In this document: positions 1 through 9,359 of the stretch, piece after piece
Position numbering within the stretch: the stretch's first letter is position 1
Layout: each line of letters begins with the position of its first letter
Source: Saksenaea vasiformis B4078
Taxonomy: Eukaryota > Mucoromycota > Mucoromycetes > Mucorales > Saksenaeaceae
NCBI GenBank assembly: GCA_000697055.1
Contig: JNDT01001227.1
Coordinates: forward strand, 1-25,915
Length of the DNA: 25,915 bases
Direction of reading: 5' to 3'
Translations under genes and position numbers: made by a program
The notes under the pieces: model-generated
Told to the model about the DNA's origin: nothing
What the model saw: the letters and a program-made list of their open reading frames with translations, nothing else
Databases searched by the model: none

Positions 1-245
1 GAAGGCTTGTCATCATGAACGTCAACGAACATAACACATCTCAAGTATGTTCACGATGTGGTGAAAAATCTTTGGAACAAGTCCGTGCTGCGGGTCTCAG
101 TCTGTACACCGTGTTAACTTGCACCAGTTGTCGTACGGTGTGGCAGCGAGACATCAACGCCTCCCGAAACATCTATGGTATATGCTACAATACCATCTAT
201 CATGGTCAGCGGCCAAGCATCTTTACACCTTCTGGAGGTAGTTGA
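1..245 (+). CDS. Fanzor (eukaryotic TnpB-like RNA-guided nuclease), C-terminal end, cut by window start
   Basis: Fanzors are eukaryotic relatives of TnpB, RNA-guided DNA nucleases carried by mobile elements. The frame is open to the left edge, so the ATG at 15 is an internal Met and most of the gene lies outside. The visible part has the diagnostic C-terminal layout: a TSQVC motif starting a zinc ribbon, with CxxC pairs at codons 48-50/57-59 and 120-122/129-131, then RDINASRNI, where the Asp at 150-152 is the expected third RuvC catalytic acid. A short tail ends in TGA at 243-245. There is no stop or frameshift in the visible part, so it may be intact. It differs clearly from the copy at the right edge, so the two are not a recent duplication. 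In this class the guide RNA usually comes from the 3' end and downstream flank, here about 200-400. Family call is firm; activity is unknown. Confidence 0.85.
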   Translation, partial: RLVIMNVNEHNTSQVCSRCGEKSLEQVRAAGLSLYTVLTCTSCRTVWQRDINASRNIYGICYNTIYHGQRPSIFTPSGGS

Positions 246-538
246 TATCTCTTGCCTTACAGTTGTAAGTATAAGTATCCTCAAATGTTATATCAATATT
301 ACTAATGCTATATCTGCTTTGTCCCATTTTTATATTGCTGTTCGTCTACTTTACCATGATGTTTCGTCCACTATTTCTGCGGGTTCTTGTTCATTTTGTA
401 TTGTAACTCCGTCTAAATTTCAAAAGGAAAACCTGTATAGAAGATGCGTCATAAAACATTCTGAGTATGAACTGAACTATGTGATAGATAAACTGCAATC
501 CTAATACCTTCCAAAATTGCTGGCGCAAGGCAGGTCTC
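246..538. other. AT-rich 3' flank of the left Fanzor; no gene seen
   Basis: AT-rich sequence directly after the Fanzor stop. It holds a near-perfect palindrome, CTTACA-gt-TGTAAG at 256-269, and an open frame to 504 that resembles no known protein. By analogy with TnpB and Fanzor loci this is where a guide (omega-type) RNA and the element's right end would lie. I cannot identify either boundary. Confidence 0.3.
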
Positions 539-1169
539 ATGGATAAATATGTTCATGTAAATGAAGCAACCTCACTGCTGGATGATGAACTTGTGACAAG
601 CATGAATTGTCACCTCCAGGCTATCAAGTGGACCACAATGACAATATCCGATTCCGAGAGTGGCTGCCGAGAAGAAGAGGATACTGTTGGTCCAGGAACT
701 GAATAAGACGTATTCACTGATACAAAGACGAGGAGATCGTGAATCATGACATACACCAAACCTGCGAAAGAGAAACGTTGCATTCCGTTTAAAGATCAAC
801 CGTTTCGCATTGACACAATGATAGCTTTTCTTGTTGACGAGGTATTACATCATATTTTGCAAAGGATAAATGCAGTTAGGAAACCTTTGAGCACTAAACC
901 TCCCGGTAAGAGATTCAACCACATTTTCAGGCTTGAACTTGATATTACAGAGAATCTGAGAACCTGCACTATGTTTTCTGGTGGTGGACCTGGAATTTCT
1001 TGAAAAACTGGGTTTTGAAATTAGAGAGGTTGCACTGAAGATTCTTTATTCCAGGAAAAGAACAAGGGACTACTGTCATTCAGAATTCCTCCACCCTGTT
1101 TTACCGATAGGAGCTGTTATTTACAATGGGAACTCACAGACACGTCTACTCGATCTGATTTTTCTATGA
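539..1169 (+). pseudogene. Degenerate coding region, unknown family
   Basis: A coding-like reading frame starts at ATG 539 and runs 55 codons to TAA 704-706. The same frame continues past a second stop (TGA at about 740-742) into an open stretch 746-1003 that is rich in charged residues. Another frame (981-1169) then takes over with coding-like composition (LEFLEKLGFEIREVALKIL). Two stops and one frame change suggest a decayed gene, perhaps transposon cargo given the Fanzor just upstream. I recognise no domain, and chance ORFs remain possible. Confidence 0.3.
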
Positions 1170-1585
1170 TTGATTACATGGAAAAAGGAAAGTATTGTAC
1201 AGAGCACTTTTGACATTTTACTCGGGAGTAGAAGCAAACAAAATGACTGTATAGATGGAACGGAGGAATGATTGTATGTTATTATATAGATGGACAAAAA
1301 TCTGCAACGGTTGGAGTCAGGGTATAATGCACATTTATTGGATATCACTGCTATGTATATCTAACCGACTTGCGACATAGCTGTCGCAGTGTACTTTTGT
1401 ACTGCATCTTTGAAACGTTCATACAGTAAATCATATAATGGTTTTATGTCTGCTAACTGTATGATCACCGGATTATCTGGCACAGAATTTATCCATCCGT
1501 GTAGGTTACGCTCTTGTTGTATCAAAGAAGTGTCTCCGCCTAACTACAAATGAGTAACCATACGCGGCTATAGAAGGCGTCAGTG
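1170..1585. other. 3' flank of the large minus-strand gene; candidate poly(A) signal
   Basis: No convincing coding sequence. On the minus strand this lies downstream of the TGA at 1586-1588. An AATAAA (plus-strand TTTATT, 1334-1339) about 250 nt past the stop is a possible polyadenylation signal. Confidence 0.35.
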
Positions 1586-2910
1586 TCACGAACCGATAAC
1601 TTCGTAGTCTGTCCCATTTTGTATGGCTTTGTCTATTTTACTTTGTATCTCCTGTAATGGCTCATTCGCATCCCCAACTTCGTCGCATTTGATGATTATT
1701 CTCCCTCCTAATCGTGCAGTGAGTACGTGCCCTTTCAGGCTTTTCACATTACCAAGATTTATCCTTGACCCATAGAAGACACCATAGCGATACATAGTTT
1801 TCGCTATATCGGTGTGGGAACTCACAGCTACAGAAACGTCTTGCATAAATTGCTCAGTTGCTTCAATCTTGTCTTCAAGGCGGAACTAGAAGCAATATGT
1901 TAAATTTGGTTTACGAACAGAAAGAGCTCCACTTACGCTTAAAAAGGTCACGTAAAGCACTAGTACCTTTGCTTCGCTAGAAGATGCTTTGGAACATCGA
2001 CGTCGGCGTGGTGGATACGAGTCGTCAAATAATGCAAAGTGTGAATGCTTCTCAGGAATCATTTCAACATGCTGACGACCTGCATGATGCAGCTGCTTTG
2101 CAATAAACGCCTTTGTGCCTTCTTCCAACACTTCACGGTTAAGCACACCATTTTTATGGCTCAGATAGGGTATAGTAAGCGCTTTTTCGCTGGCCAGTTC
2201 GCCGTTACGATTGATACCCCTTCCCCAGTATAGAGAAAGAGAAGCGCATATGTCGGAGGTTCGCGCTGTGGAAGATGGCAATCTAACAGGTGTTAGAAGC
2301 CAGCTGCTATGTTCTTCAGAACCGTCGGTGCAGACATCCGCGACAAAGCGACAGCTCATTGCATCAGCTGTCAATTTCTTGACGCTTAGAGACAGATATG
2401 CAGCGATTTCTTTCTCGCTTGCCGATACTACGGCTCGCAAAGCTATCTTGTCTCGCGGTCGAACATAGACATTGTTTTCTTCCTGCTCCTCTGGTAATGT
2501 TTGCTCAGAGGAGTCAGGTAACTGATCCTCCATAGTATTTGTTATTATCCTAATATTTGACGAGGGCAAGTGGTGAATACACTGAAATATAGACTTTGGA
2601 GCTTACCATTCTTGACAAAGGGGAAGTGATCTTTTCCTAACCGAGATGTTGGTACGTTGTTGACAGTCTTCTGCCCTGTTGACATCTTCATGTAGATTTT
2701 CAGGATGGAAAGTAAGGAATTGTTCTTGCTTCCACAAAAAAGAGCTCGTGCTCTCAGACACAATTTGGACTCGAACAACGTCGCCGTATTTAACTCTATG
2801 GAGTTCGTTGTCGTCGCTAGCTGGTATCAGCTTAAAAAACACAGGTTGGAGTTCCACTACGTGTGCAATTTCTATAGCGTCCACATCATTGATGTAACAT
2901 AGAAGACACC
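1586..2910 (-). other. C-terminal modules of the large protein (exons 6-8), unknown fold
   Basis: About 395 residues after the MACPF-like region. Two segments look like copies of one beta-strand motif: RVKYGDVVRVQIVS (exon 6) and YVRPRDKIALRAVVS (exon 7). A basic stretch PPRRRR ends exon 7. The last exon is compact with LGGRIIIKC and a helical end, stop TGA at 1586-1588. No known family is recognised; such tails may give targeting or lipid specificity, which is inference. Confidence 0.5.
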
Positions 2911-5900
2911 CTAATGTAAGACTTTAGAAGGTGGTAGTTGCTAGGAAATAACGTTTACCTTCCCCATCTTCGTATGTACTTGAACCTTGGGACAAGTACA
3001 GTTTGAAACCTTTGTTACGTAGAGAAAGCACCATTGGATAATGATAGAAGACATAATCATCGTTGAGTACGACTTGTTCGTATACTTCCAGCACCTGAGC
3101 ACGTTCATTTTCTTGAAGGAGGTCGTACGTCGGTCTTAGATCTTTCATTTGGATGACGGCTGGATGCGACATGATTGTCTCTTTCCAACTTGGATAACCA
3201 TCGAAGAGGAATACAGCAGAGTCACCACCTGTATTCAAAATTAAGATATTCTCTCTCCTCCTTAAAAGCGTCTAGAGAACTTGCCTAAAATACTTCTAGA
3301 TTTTATATCAATTTCACCATTCCCATCTGATTCCGTGTATTCGTGGAGAATCCTCCCTCCTATGTCTGCACTTAGTAATTCCGTCTCCATTGCTGTGCAT
3401 TGCTTATACCAAGTATGAATTTTGTAGGATAAAAGTATCCAAATTGACCGAATACGCTCTGCAGTACGTGGTATTTTTCGTTGTCATCGTCCAAGTTCAG
3501 TGCCTCTTTTATGTGCTTCTGAAATATCTGTGTGCCCGTGATATCTCTGTCACTTAGTTTAACCTTAAACACATAAGAGGTAGTTCAGCTTTGCGCCGGA
3601 TCGTTCGGTTTCTGTTACTCACCACCGCACAGGGTTCGCATAGAGTATGTGCAAACGTTTTTTCACTAGTGTCTTTTACCACATATACCTTTTGCCTATT
3701 GTAAGCGGCTTCAGCACCAGCATTGAATCCAAACGTTCCTGGACAGGTTCTAGAAAAATCCTTAGGCAAAAGACCGTTCTGGTCAAACGACGTTGTGGTT
3801 GAATAATGCCCGAATTTTTGATAATATAATACGGAAGGATCACTGCTGAAGGTAAGCGCTTGCTGGCTGGCGCGCTGCCCGTCCAGATGTACACCATGAA
3901 TATGTTGGTGATAATCCGCGTCCTTTACCCTAAATGACAGTTAATACCAATTCGATGTAAAAACAAGATGATTCGACCTGCAAGCCGTAATGTCATTCTG
4001 TTCTGTGTGTAGGTCATCTCTGTATTCGATGTCGATGTGTAGATTCTTTTTATCAGAAACATTCTTAAAACGTTGTGCTGCCTGCTCGAAGTCTTGCTCT
4101 ACTCCCATACCATTTGCGTGGGCAATTCCAAGCATATATTCTCCATGGTCATTGTTTTGCATAGCTGCTTTCTGGTTCCATTTGACTGCTTCCACATAAT
4201 CATGAGTGGAGCCTTGTTCATTCCAATACATATCGCCGATCTGGAGATATGCATCGACATTGTTTTGATCTGCTGCTCTCAGAAACCATTCAAATGCCTT
4301 GGCATAGTCCTGTTTCACACCGTGACCTTCTCGATATGCGGAACCCATTCGCACTTGTGCATAAGCATGATTTTGGTGGGCCGATTTACTGTACCAATAG
4401 AACGCTCGTGTATAATTCTTTTTTATCCCTCGTCCTTCTCTGAATGCGTCAGCAACACAGGCTTGTGCATGCGCATCATTATGGTACTGTGCCTCAAACA
4501 ATTTAGCGGATAGGGCCTCGTCCTGATCAACGCCGTTGTCATCAATGTACTCATGACCGATCCGAGTTTGATTGTAAATATAGTCTTCATTCATTTGTTC
4601 GTTGTAATAATCAGACGTTTGTTTAGATTCTCGCATTATGTCTGCATCGATTATGTACGGCTTGACCTCCGATACTTCTGCTCTTGCACCGAGCTGTTCT
4701 GGCGATCTTTCGAATGGCTGGAATGATAGCTCAGGAACTCGATCAACCCCTTCGCCCTCGTGATATGTCCAGCCAATACGACTTTGAGGATACAAGTGGT
4801 CTTGAGTTACTGATTTACTGTACCTGTCAGCCTCTCGATTGTAGTCTTGGTCTATGTCTTCATCCACTATGTACGCTTCGCCAGTAGAAGTTTGTGCGTT
4901 GGTGTCAATGTCGTTTCCTGCTTTTTTAAGCCATCTGAGAGATTCTGCATGATCTTGCATGACACCTTCACCGTCTCGATATGCGTATCCGACTTTCCTT
5001 TGTGCATAGGTAAGACCCTGTTCAGCGGCTATTTTGTACCATTCGAATGCCTTTTTATAATCCTTATCCACGCCGCTGCCACTTCGGTACGCGTCACCAA
5101 CACATGCTTGTGCTTCGGCATCATTCTTCTCAGCCGCTTTTTCTAACCATTTGAACGATTCATCAGAATTTCGTTCAACGCCTTCACCGTTTTTGTATGC
5201 GTAGCCGACTCTTCTCTGCGCATAAACATGGCCTTGCTCTGCGGATTTCTTATACCACTCGAATGCTTTTGTTGAGTCCTTCTCTGTGCCGATTCCTAAA
5301 CTGTATGCATCACCAACACAAGCTTGTGCCTCGGCGTCGTTTTGTTCTGCAGCTTTCTCGAACCATCCGAAGGACTCCGAGTAATTTATACCGACACCCT
5401 CGCCATCTCTATATGCGTATCCAACTTTTCGCTGAGCATACGCATAATCTTGTTCTGCGGACCTTTTGTACCAGTCAAAGGCATTTTTGTAATCTTTCTC
5501 GGCACCATTTCCAGTCTGGTATGCATTTCCAACACAGGCTTGCGCCTCAGCATCATTCTTTTTAGCCGCCTCCTCGAACCATTTAAACGATTCAACAGGA
5601 TTCTGTGAAACACCTTTACCATCTCTGTAGGCATAACCAAGTTGCAATTGAGCGTATGTATGACCTTGCTTTGCAGATTTCTCGTAACAGTTGAGCGCTT
5701 TGGTATAATCTTGGTTTACACCTTGGCCAATACTGTAAGCGGCGCCAATAGATGCCTGTGCCTCTGCGTCGTTCTGTTCCGCCGCTTTCGCAAACCACTC
5801 GAACGATTGTGCGTAATCCTGACTGACTCCTTCGCCGTCCCTGTACGCACATCCGACTCTCCTTTGTGCATAGCTGTGATTCTGCTCAGCGGACTTCTTG

Positions 5901-7585
5901 TACCATCCAAACGCCTTTTCATAGTCCTGGCTCACGCCATTTCCACTTCGATATGCATCACCAATGCACGCTTGTGCTTCAGCATCATTCTTTTCAGCTG
6001 CTCTTTCGAACCACTTGAACGACTGTCCAAAATCCTGTTCAACTCCTTGGCCATCATGGTATGCATAGCCCAGCCGTGTCTGGGCATAGACGCAGTCCTG
6101 ATTCGCCGATTTCCTATACCAGTCGAAAGCCATGGTATAATCTTGCTGTACGCCTTGCCCTGTCCTGTATGCATCACCAATAGAAGCTTGTGCCACTGGA
6201 TCATTCTTTTCTGCTTCCTTTTCCATAGAACTGTCCCGATCGCCGGCTTTATGGGTGTCGCCGATATCTTGATTAATATCTTTTCTATACCGCTCTGATA
6301 GCTTTCTATCTCTTTCCTTCTCGCTGCATGCATCAGGATTGAAGAATGCTTGCAGATCGATCAACTGTACGAGTACTTCTTTCATAGACGGTCTTTTTCG
6401 AAAGTTTTCATTTAAACACTCTTTCATAATCTCGGAATAGTGTTCAGATATATTGCCTTGGTCGTCATATTTCCCTGAGGATGAGTGAATGCGGAACATA
6501 GAAATTTCATACATCAACACACCAAATGCGTAGACATCAGATGCTTTCGAACTGCCGAGTCCTTGTTTTTTCTCCGGAGACCACCAAAGCTGGCTATTGG
6601 TGGTGGTGTTGCCAAACTCACACGTCTGGTCTGCGCTCTCGCGACTCATTTCGAACCCGGTGATCTTCGGCTCGTAGTTGTCGTCGATCATGATGTTACG
6701 GCTCTGGATATCTTTGTGCACTATATCACACTCGTGAATGTATGCAATCCCCGCTGCGATTTTACGGGTTAGGGAGATTTTGTCATTAGGGGACATATCG
6801 TACGCAAACATTTCGTTTAACGGTCCGAAACGGGTCATGTCACACACTATGCAATGACTATTCTCGAGGTTTACGATTCCGTAGATGTTCAGGATGTAAT
6901 CGCAGTCTTTAAGACACCAATTCAAAAGAACGCCTTTCTTGATCGCGTTTAATCTCGTCCGATCGATCGCTACGCTTCCGTCGATCACCTTGATAATGAC
7001 TTTCTTCTTGCGATACACCCCTTCATGCACCGCTCCTAAGGCGAACAGGCCTTTGACTTTCCCTATTTGGATTTGGCTGCGGTCGATAGCCACGCCTTCC
7101 AATATCTCTCGTTTGATTTTCTCTGCCAGCATCAAAGCTTTCGCATTCTTTAGGTGTCGTTCGATCCGCAAGACGTACTCGTTATGCATGTGATCGTCTT
7201 TGGTTACATCTTCTACAACTTGAGCGGACGCGTTATCGATCTCCACGATCTCTTCTTTGACCATTTTCCTCCAATATTCCAAATTTTCCTTGAGAAGTTC
7301 GTATTTTCTATTGGCGGTTGCCTCTCCTAGGAAGCGGGCTACCAATCCTGACGTGTTCATCTGAATGAGAAATTTCTTACAATCCCTGAGCGTTTCGAGT
7401 AGACCCCGGATCGATGGATAGTCGTTTACATCTTTACGTTTAAGATACGCCACGATAGCCTCACATCGAAGAGCAAGATCACGACATCTTAATTTATTGA
7501 ACTGTACTTCGTCTGCAAGCTTCGAAATCTCAGACGTGAGCTGAAAAGCGAAGGGAACAGACTCCATTATTTCAAATGCTTGCAA
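1586..7585 (-). CDS. MLKL-like four-helix bundle / GFE pseudokinase / 20 Sel1 repeats / MACPF-like protein (8 exons predicted)
   Basis: Predicted exons on the minus strand: 7585-3978, 3929-3623, 3563-3410, 3359-3294, 3228-2959, 2910-2607, 2549-1967, 1885-1586. All introns are GT-AG (48, 59, 50, 65, 48, 57, 81 nt), and the sum is 5592 nt, 1863 aa, with frame kept at every junction. The donor of intron 4 is uncertain: 3317 would also keep frame and remove 8 residues. Domains in order: helical bundle (about 8-115), protein-kinase fold (174-416), Sel1-like repeats (461-1179), MACPF-like region (from about 1204, with the signature at 1346-1358), then C-terminal beta-rich modules. Exon 1 alone reads to TAA at 3941 (1214 aa), so the unspliced form would be a kinase-Sel1 protein. 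Exons 2-4 have no Met in frame and need an upstream coding exon; exon 1 is in phase. Likely role (inference): regulated membrane-directed cell-death or defence effector. M7 is an alternative start. Confidence is high for exon 1, moderate for the fusion. Confidence 0.7.
2959..3929 (-). other. MACPF/perforin-like domain (exons 2-5 of the large gene)
   Basis: After splicing, the frame contains a VFGFNAGAEAAY-like strand region (GTFGFNAGAEAAYNR), a helix with VKLSDRDITGTQIFQKH, then FGYFYPTKFILGG. The last matches the MACPF signature spacing [YF]-G-x-[HF]-[FY]-x6-G-G exactly; the two glycines are created across the intron at 3409-3360. A following GD-SAVFLF...SWKETI segment resembles the post-signature GGD/W region of MACPF proteins. 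MACPF domains oligomerise into membrane pores. Missing Met residues in exons 2-4 show this is not a separate gene starting here. It is the weaker of the domain calls because splice choices were made by eye. Confidence 0.55.
3930..3977 (-). other. 48-nt intron containing the apparent stop of the kinase-Sel1 ORF
   Basis: GCAG/GTCGAA donor at 3978/3977, TATTAACT branch-like element, and TCATTTAG acceptor ending at 3930. It carries TAA 3941-3943. Length is a multiple of three, so removal joins the kinase-Sel1 frame to the MACPF frame at a split Arg codon (AG|G). Retention would give the 1214-aa short form. The intron at 2958-2911 is also 48 nt and also removes an in-frame TAA (2924-2926). Confidence 0.6.
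4049..6205 (-). repeat. Twenty Sel1-like repeats arranged as ten 72-residue (216-bp) pairs
   Basis: Residues 461-1179 are twenty 36-residue Sel1-like repeats (one is 35). They alternate in two types. Type A follows NDAEAQACIGDAYRSGNGV and then a DYxKAFxWYKKSAEQ part. Type B follows YAQRRVGYAYRDGEGV and then an SFxWFEKAAEQ part. This makes ten A+B units, i.e. a 216-bp tandem DNA repeat. Units 7 and 8 (about residues 893-1035) have lost most consensus residues; units 1-6 and 9 are close to consensus and unit 10 is looser. Sel1 repeats form alpha-solenoids that bind partner proteins. Long antisense open frames here are by-products of the repetition. Confidence 0.95.
6338..7066 (-). other. TKL-type pseudokinase domain with GFE in place of DFG
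   Basis: Residues 174-416. The glycine loop is weak (LGAVHEGVY). The beta-3 Lys is present (VIIKV, K199). No Glu is seen where the alpha-C Glu is expected. The catalytic loop is HKDIQSRN (H290, D292, N297), so the catalytic Asp and Asn remain. The metal-binding DFG is replaced by G310-F311-E312 within KITGFEMSR. WWSPE (APE-like, 334-338), DVYAFG (350-355) and RKRP (396-399) complete the fold. Loss of the DFG Asp argues against normal phosphotransfer. GFE at this site is the known form in mammalian MLKL. Confidence 0.8.
7241..7564 (-). other. N-terminal four-helix bundle, MLKL-NTD/HeLo-like
   Basis: Residues 8-115 of the large protein are all-helical in composition. They follow the order of the MLKL N-terminal bundle: an amphipathic first helix with an NKLRCRDLALRC segment like MLKL's Cys/Arg-rich helix, a helix with LLETLRDCKKFL, a linker ending VARFLGEAT that parallels the conserved RFL turn, then a helix with Trp-Arg-Lys (EYWRKMV). 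A charged helical brace (about 130-160) leads into the kinase, as in MLKL. In MLKL and fungal HeLo/HET-S-type proteins such bundles act on membranes. The match is from memory of the family, not a profile search. Confidence 0.55.
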
Positions 7586-9359
7586 TTGACGTTGAGAGCG
7601 ACAAGAGATTGGAGTGAAAAGACGATGACGTATGACAAAGTAGTGGAGCGAGTATGAGTTGCACTTGGCGTTTTAGCAGCCAACTGCAACCTTGGTCAGC
7701 TGTGATGAGGAACCAGTTTAGTGTATCCCATCGCATAACAAAGTTAGCCAATTGAATCCGAGACTGAGCGAAACTACTGTATATTCTAGAGAAGCTCACC
7801 TAGAGACGACGACGCGTAGTGTAGTGTGACACTGTAAACCCTAAACCAGGTGCATCTAGAAGTAGCATTTGCCCGGAAAACTTCGTGCACAACGACAGGT
7901 CAGATGTCGTATACACGGAAACAATTGTCATGGAAGAAGGCTTGATAAACTTATTCTTACACAATTATGCTGCGGCAAGAATGGCGTTGTTATAGCGCAC
8001 TGAGTTTCAACATATGCTGTACAGATATTCTTCAATTTCTGCTTGTCCTGTTTATCAACCTCCCCGACAGAGTTAGTATCCTTTTGTGCGATAAGTTGCA
8101 AAAGTTAGTAATGAAGCTAAATACGCGGGAATCGCAGTGTATAAATTCTTTCAATACATTTTTCTCCACCTTGCGGTTCTTTCCTGTTCTCCTAAGTGAC
8201 ATCTTGTATCTAATCGGACTTATCCTACCGTTATGCGCTGCTTTTAAACTGTTTGGCGTCAGCTCCAAATAAGCTTTACGTCGGATGTAGTACTTTTTGC
8301 GGTTGTGCACTTGAATCTTGCGTGGGAAGCAGTCCTTTATGCATCAACGCATAGTGCATTATCATAGTGTTTTATTGGTTTACTGTTTTCATTTATCGAT
8401 TCCAGAGTGCAATTGCGACATATGTTCTAGATAAAGGTGTGTGGTGGATATTTAAAGAGACGCATAAATATTTTCTTGTTTCTTTGGCTCCGTTTCTTTT
8501 TCACATTCCCGTTGTGTACAGTACTTGCACCATGAGTGGGCAATGGTAGGCGATGATATGCTGCTTGTGCGAAACACCGCAGTGTTGTTGAAACCTGTCT
8601 GCCCTTATTGCAATACCTTGGAAGCCTTCGCAAAATTTACGGAATGCACGCCGACATATGCATCGAGAAATGATATTCTTTTGCCTGTCCGTGCCAAATC
8701 TGATCAACTTTTTTTTTGTGGCTGGAGCTAACCTCCCTGAGGAAATACAGCCCAACTCATCCCCAGAACAATATAGTGGCAAACTAAAGATGTGGCTGTG
8801 AGCAAAAACAATGAAGAAGGTATAGGAATAACTAAAGAAGAAACGACATAGACATAAGAAGCACTAGGAGAAGAGACAACGCAAGAAAGCAGCATCAGCA
8901 TACGATTTCGGCAAGTATCTTCCGATACACATATGCAATGACAGCTTACCTTCGATTCTCTCTAGTTTCTATCTGGTATTAAAACATGTTTACGTTCAAA
9001 GCATCTATCATTGATTACCATTGGCTTGACAGGAAGATAAAATGTGAAAGTTGCAAAAAGTACAGTAATCGGTAGAAAAAGGACCAGTCAGTGAATCAAA
9101 GAGAATTCCTCGGTAGAACGTTTCTGCGCGCAAAGATTTTAGAAAAAAAATACAGTGTATTATAGAGAGATGATGAGATATTATTTTAGACATGAACACA
9201 ACATGGAAGAACACATCACTTAAGTTTTTAGCATCAGATCGGCGTGAAAAGAGCTCCTTCCCCAGCGCAAAGATCGCTAGAGCCTCCGCCAAATAATTTT
9301 AAGCTGACAAATCTTACATTTTTTTTTTTGTTTTTCTCTTTACAGATCCCAGCAGCAAC
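7586..9359. other. Divergent intergenic region; no supported gene
   Basis: Separates the minus-strand large gene from the plus-strand methionine-sulfoxide reductase, so it should hold both promoters. Short ORFs on both strands (such as 8310-8032 and 8782-8501 minus) match nothing I know. About 8810-8890 is purine-rich. A pyrimidine tract ending TTTACAG at 9345 looks like a 3' splice site 15 nt before the reductase ATG, suggesting a spliced 5' UTR or a small upstream exon. Confidence 0.4.

Noticed and set aside
2924..2926. TAA read as an inactivating mutation in the MACPF region
   Set aside because: It lies inside a GT-AG intron (2958-2911, 48 nt) whose removal keeps the frame at a Gly codon.
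3941..3943. TAA as the definitive end of the kinase-Sel1 gene, with a separate MACPF gene downstream
   Set aside because: The MACPF reading frame continues in the same frame directly after this stop, has no Met until exon 5, and a GT-AG intron of 48 nt with a branch-like element surrounds the stop. It is kept as the likely end of an unspliced form only.
4049..6205. Regularly spaced repeats as a CRISPR-like array
   Set aside because: The period is 216 bp with coding conservation throughout and no unique spacers; it encodes Sel1 repeats in a eukaryotic gene.
4073..6298. Long plus-strand ORFs opposite the Sel1 array
   Set aside because: Antisense by-products of a 216-bp tandem coding repeat; the minus strand has one 1214-codon frame with clear domains.
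8032..8782. Small ORFs on both strands between the large gene and the reductase
   Set aside because: No recognisable family, no splice continuity and overlapping frames on both strands; likely chance.
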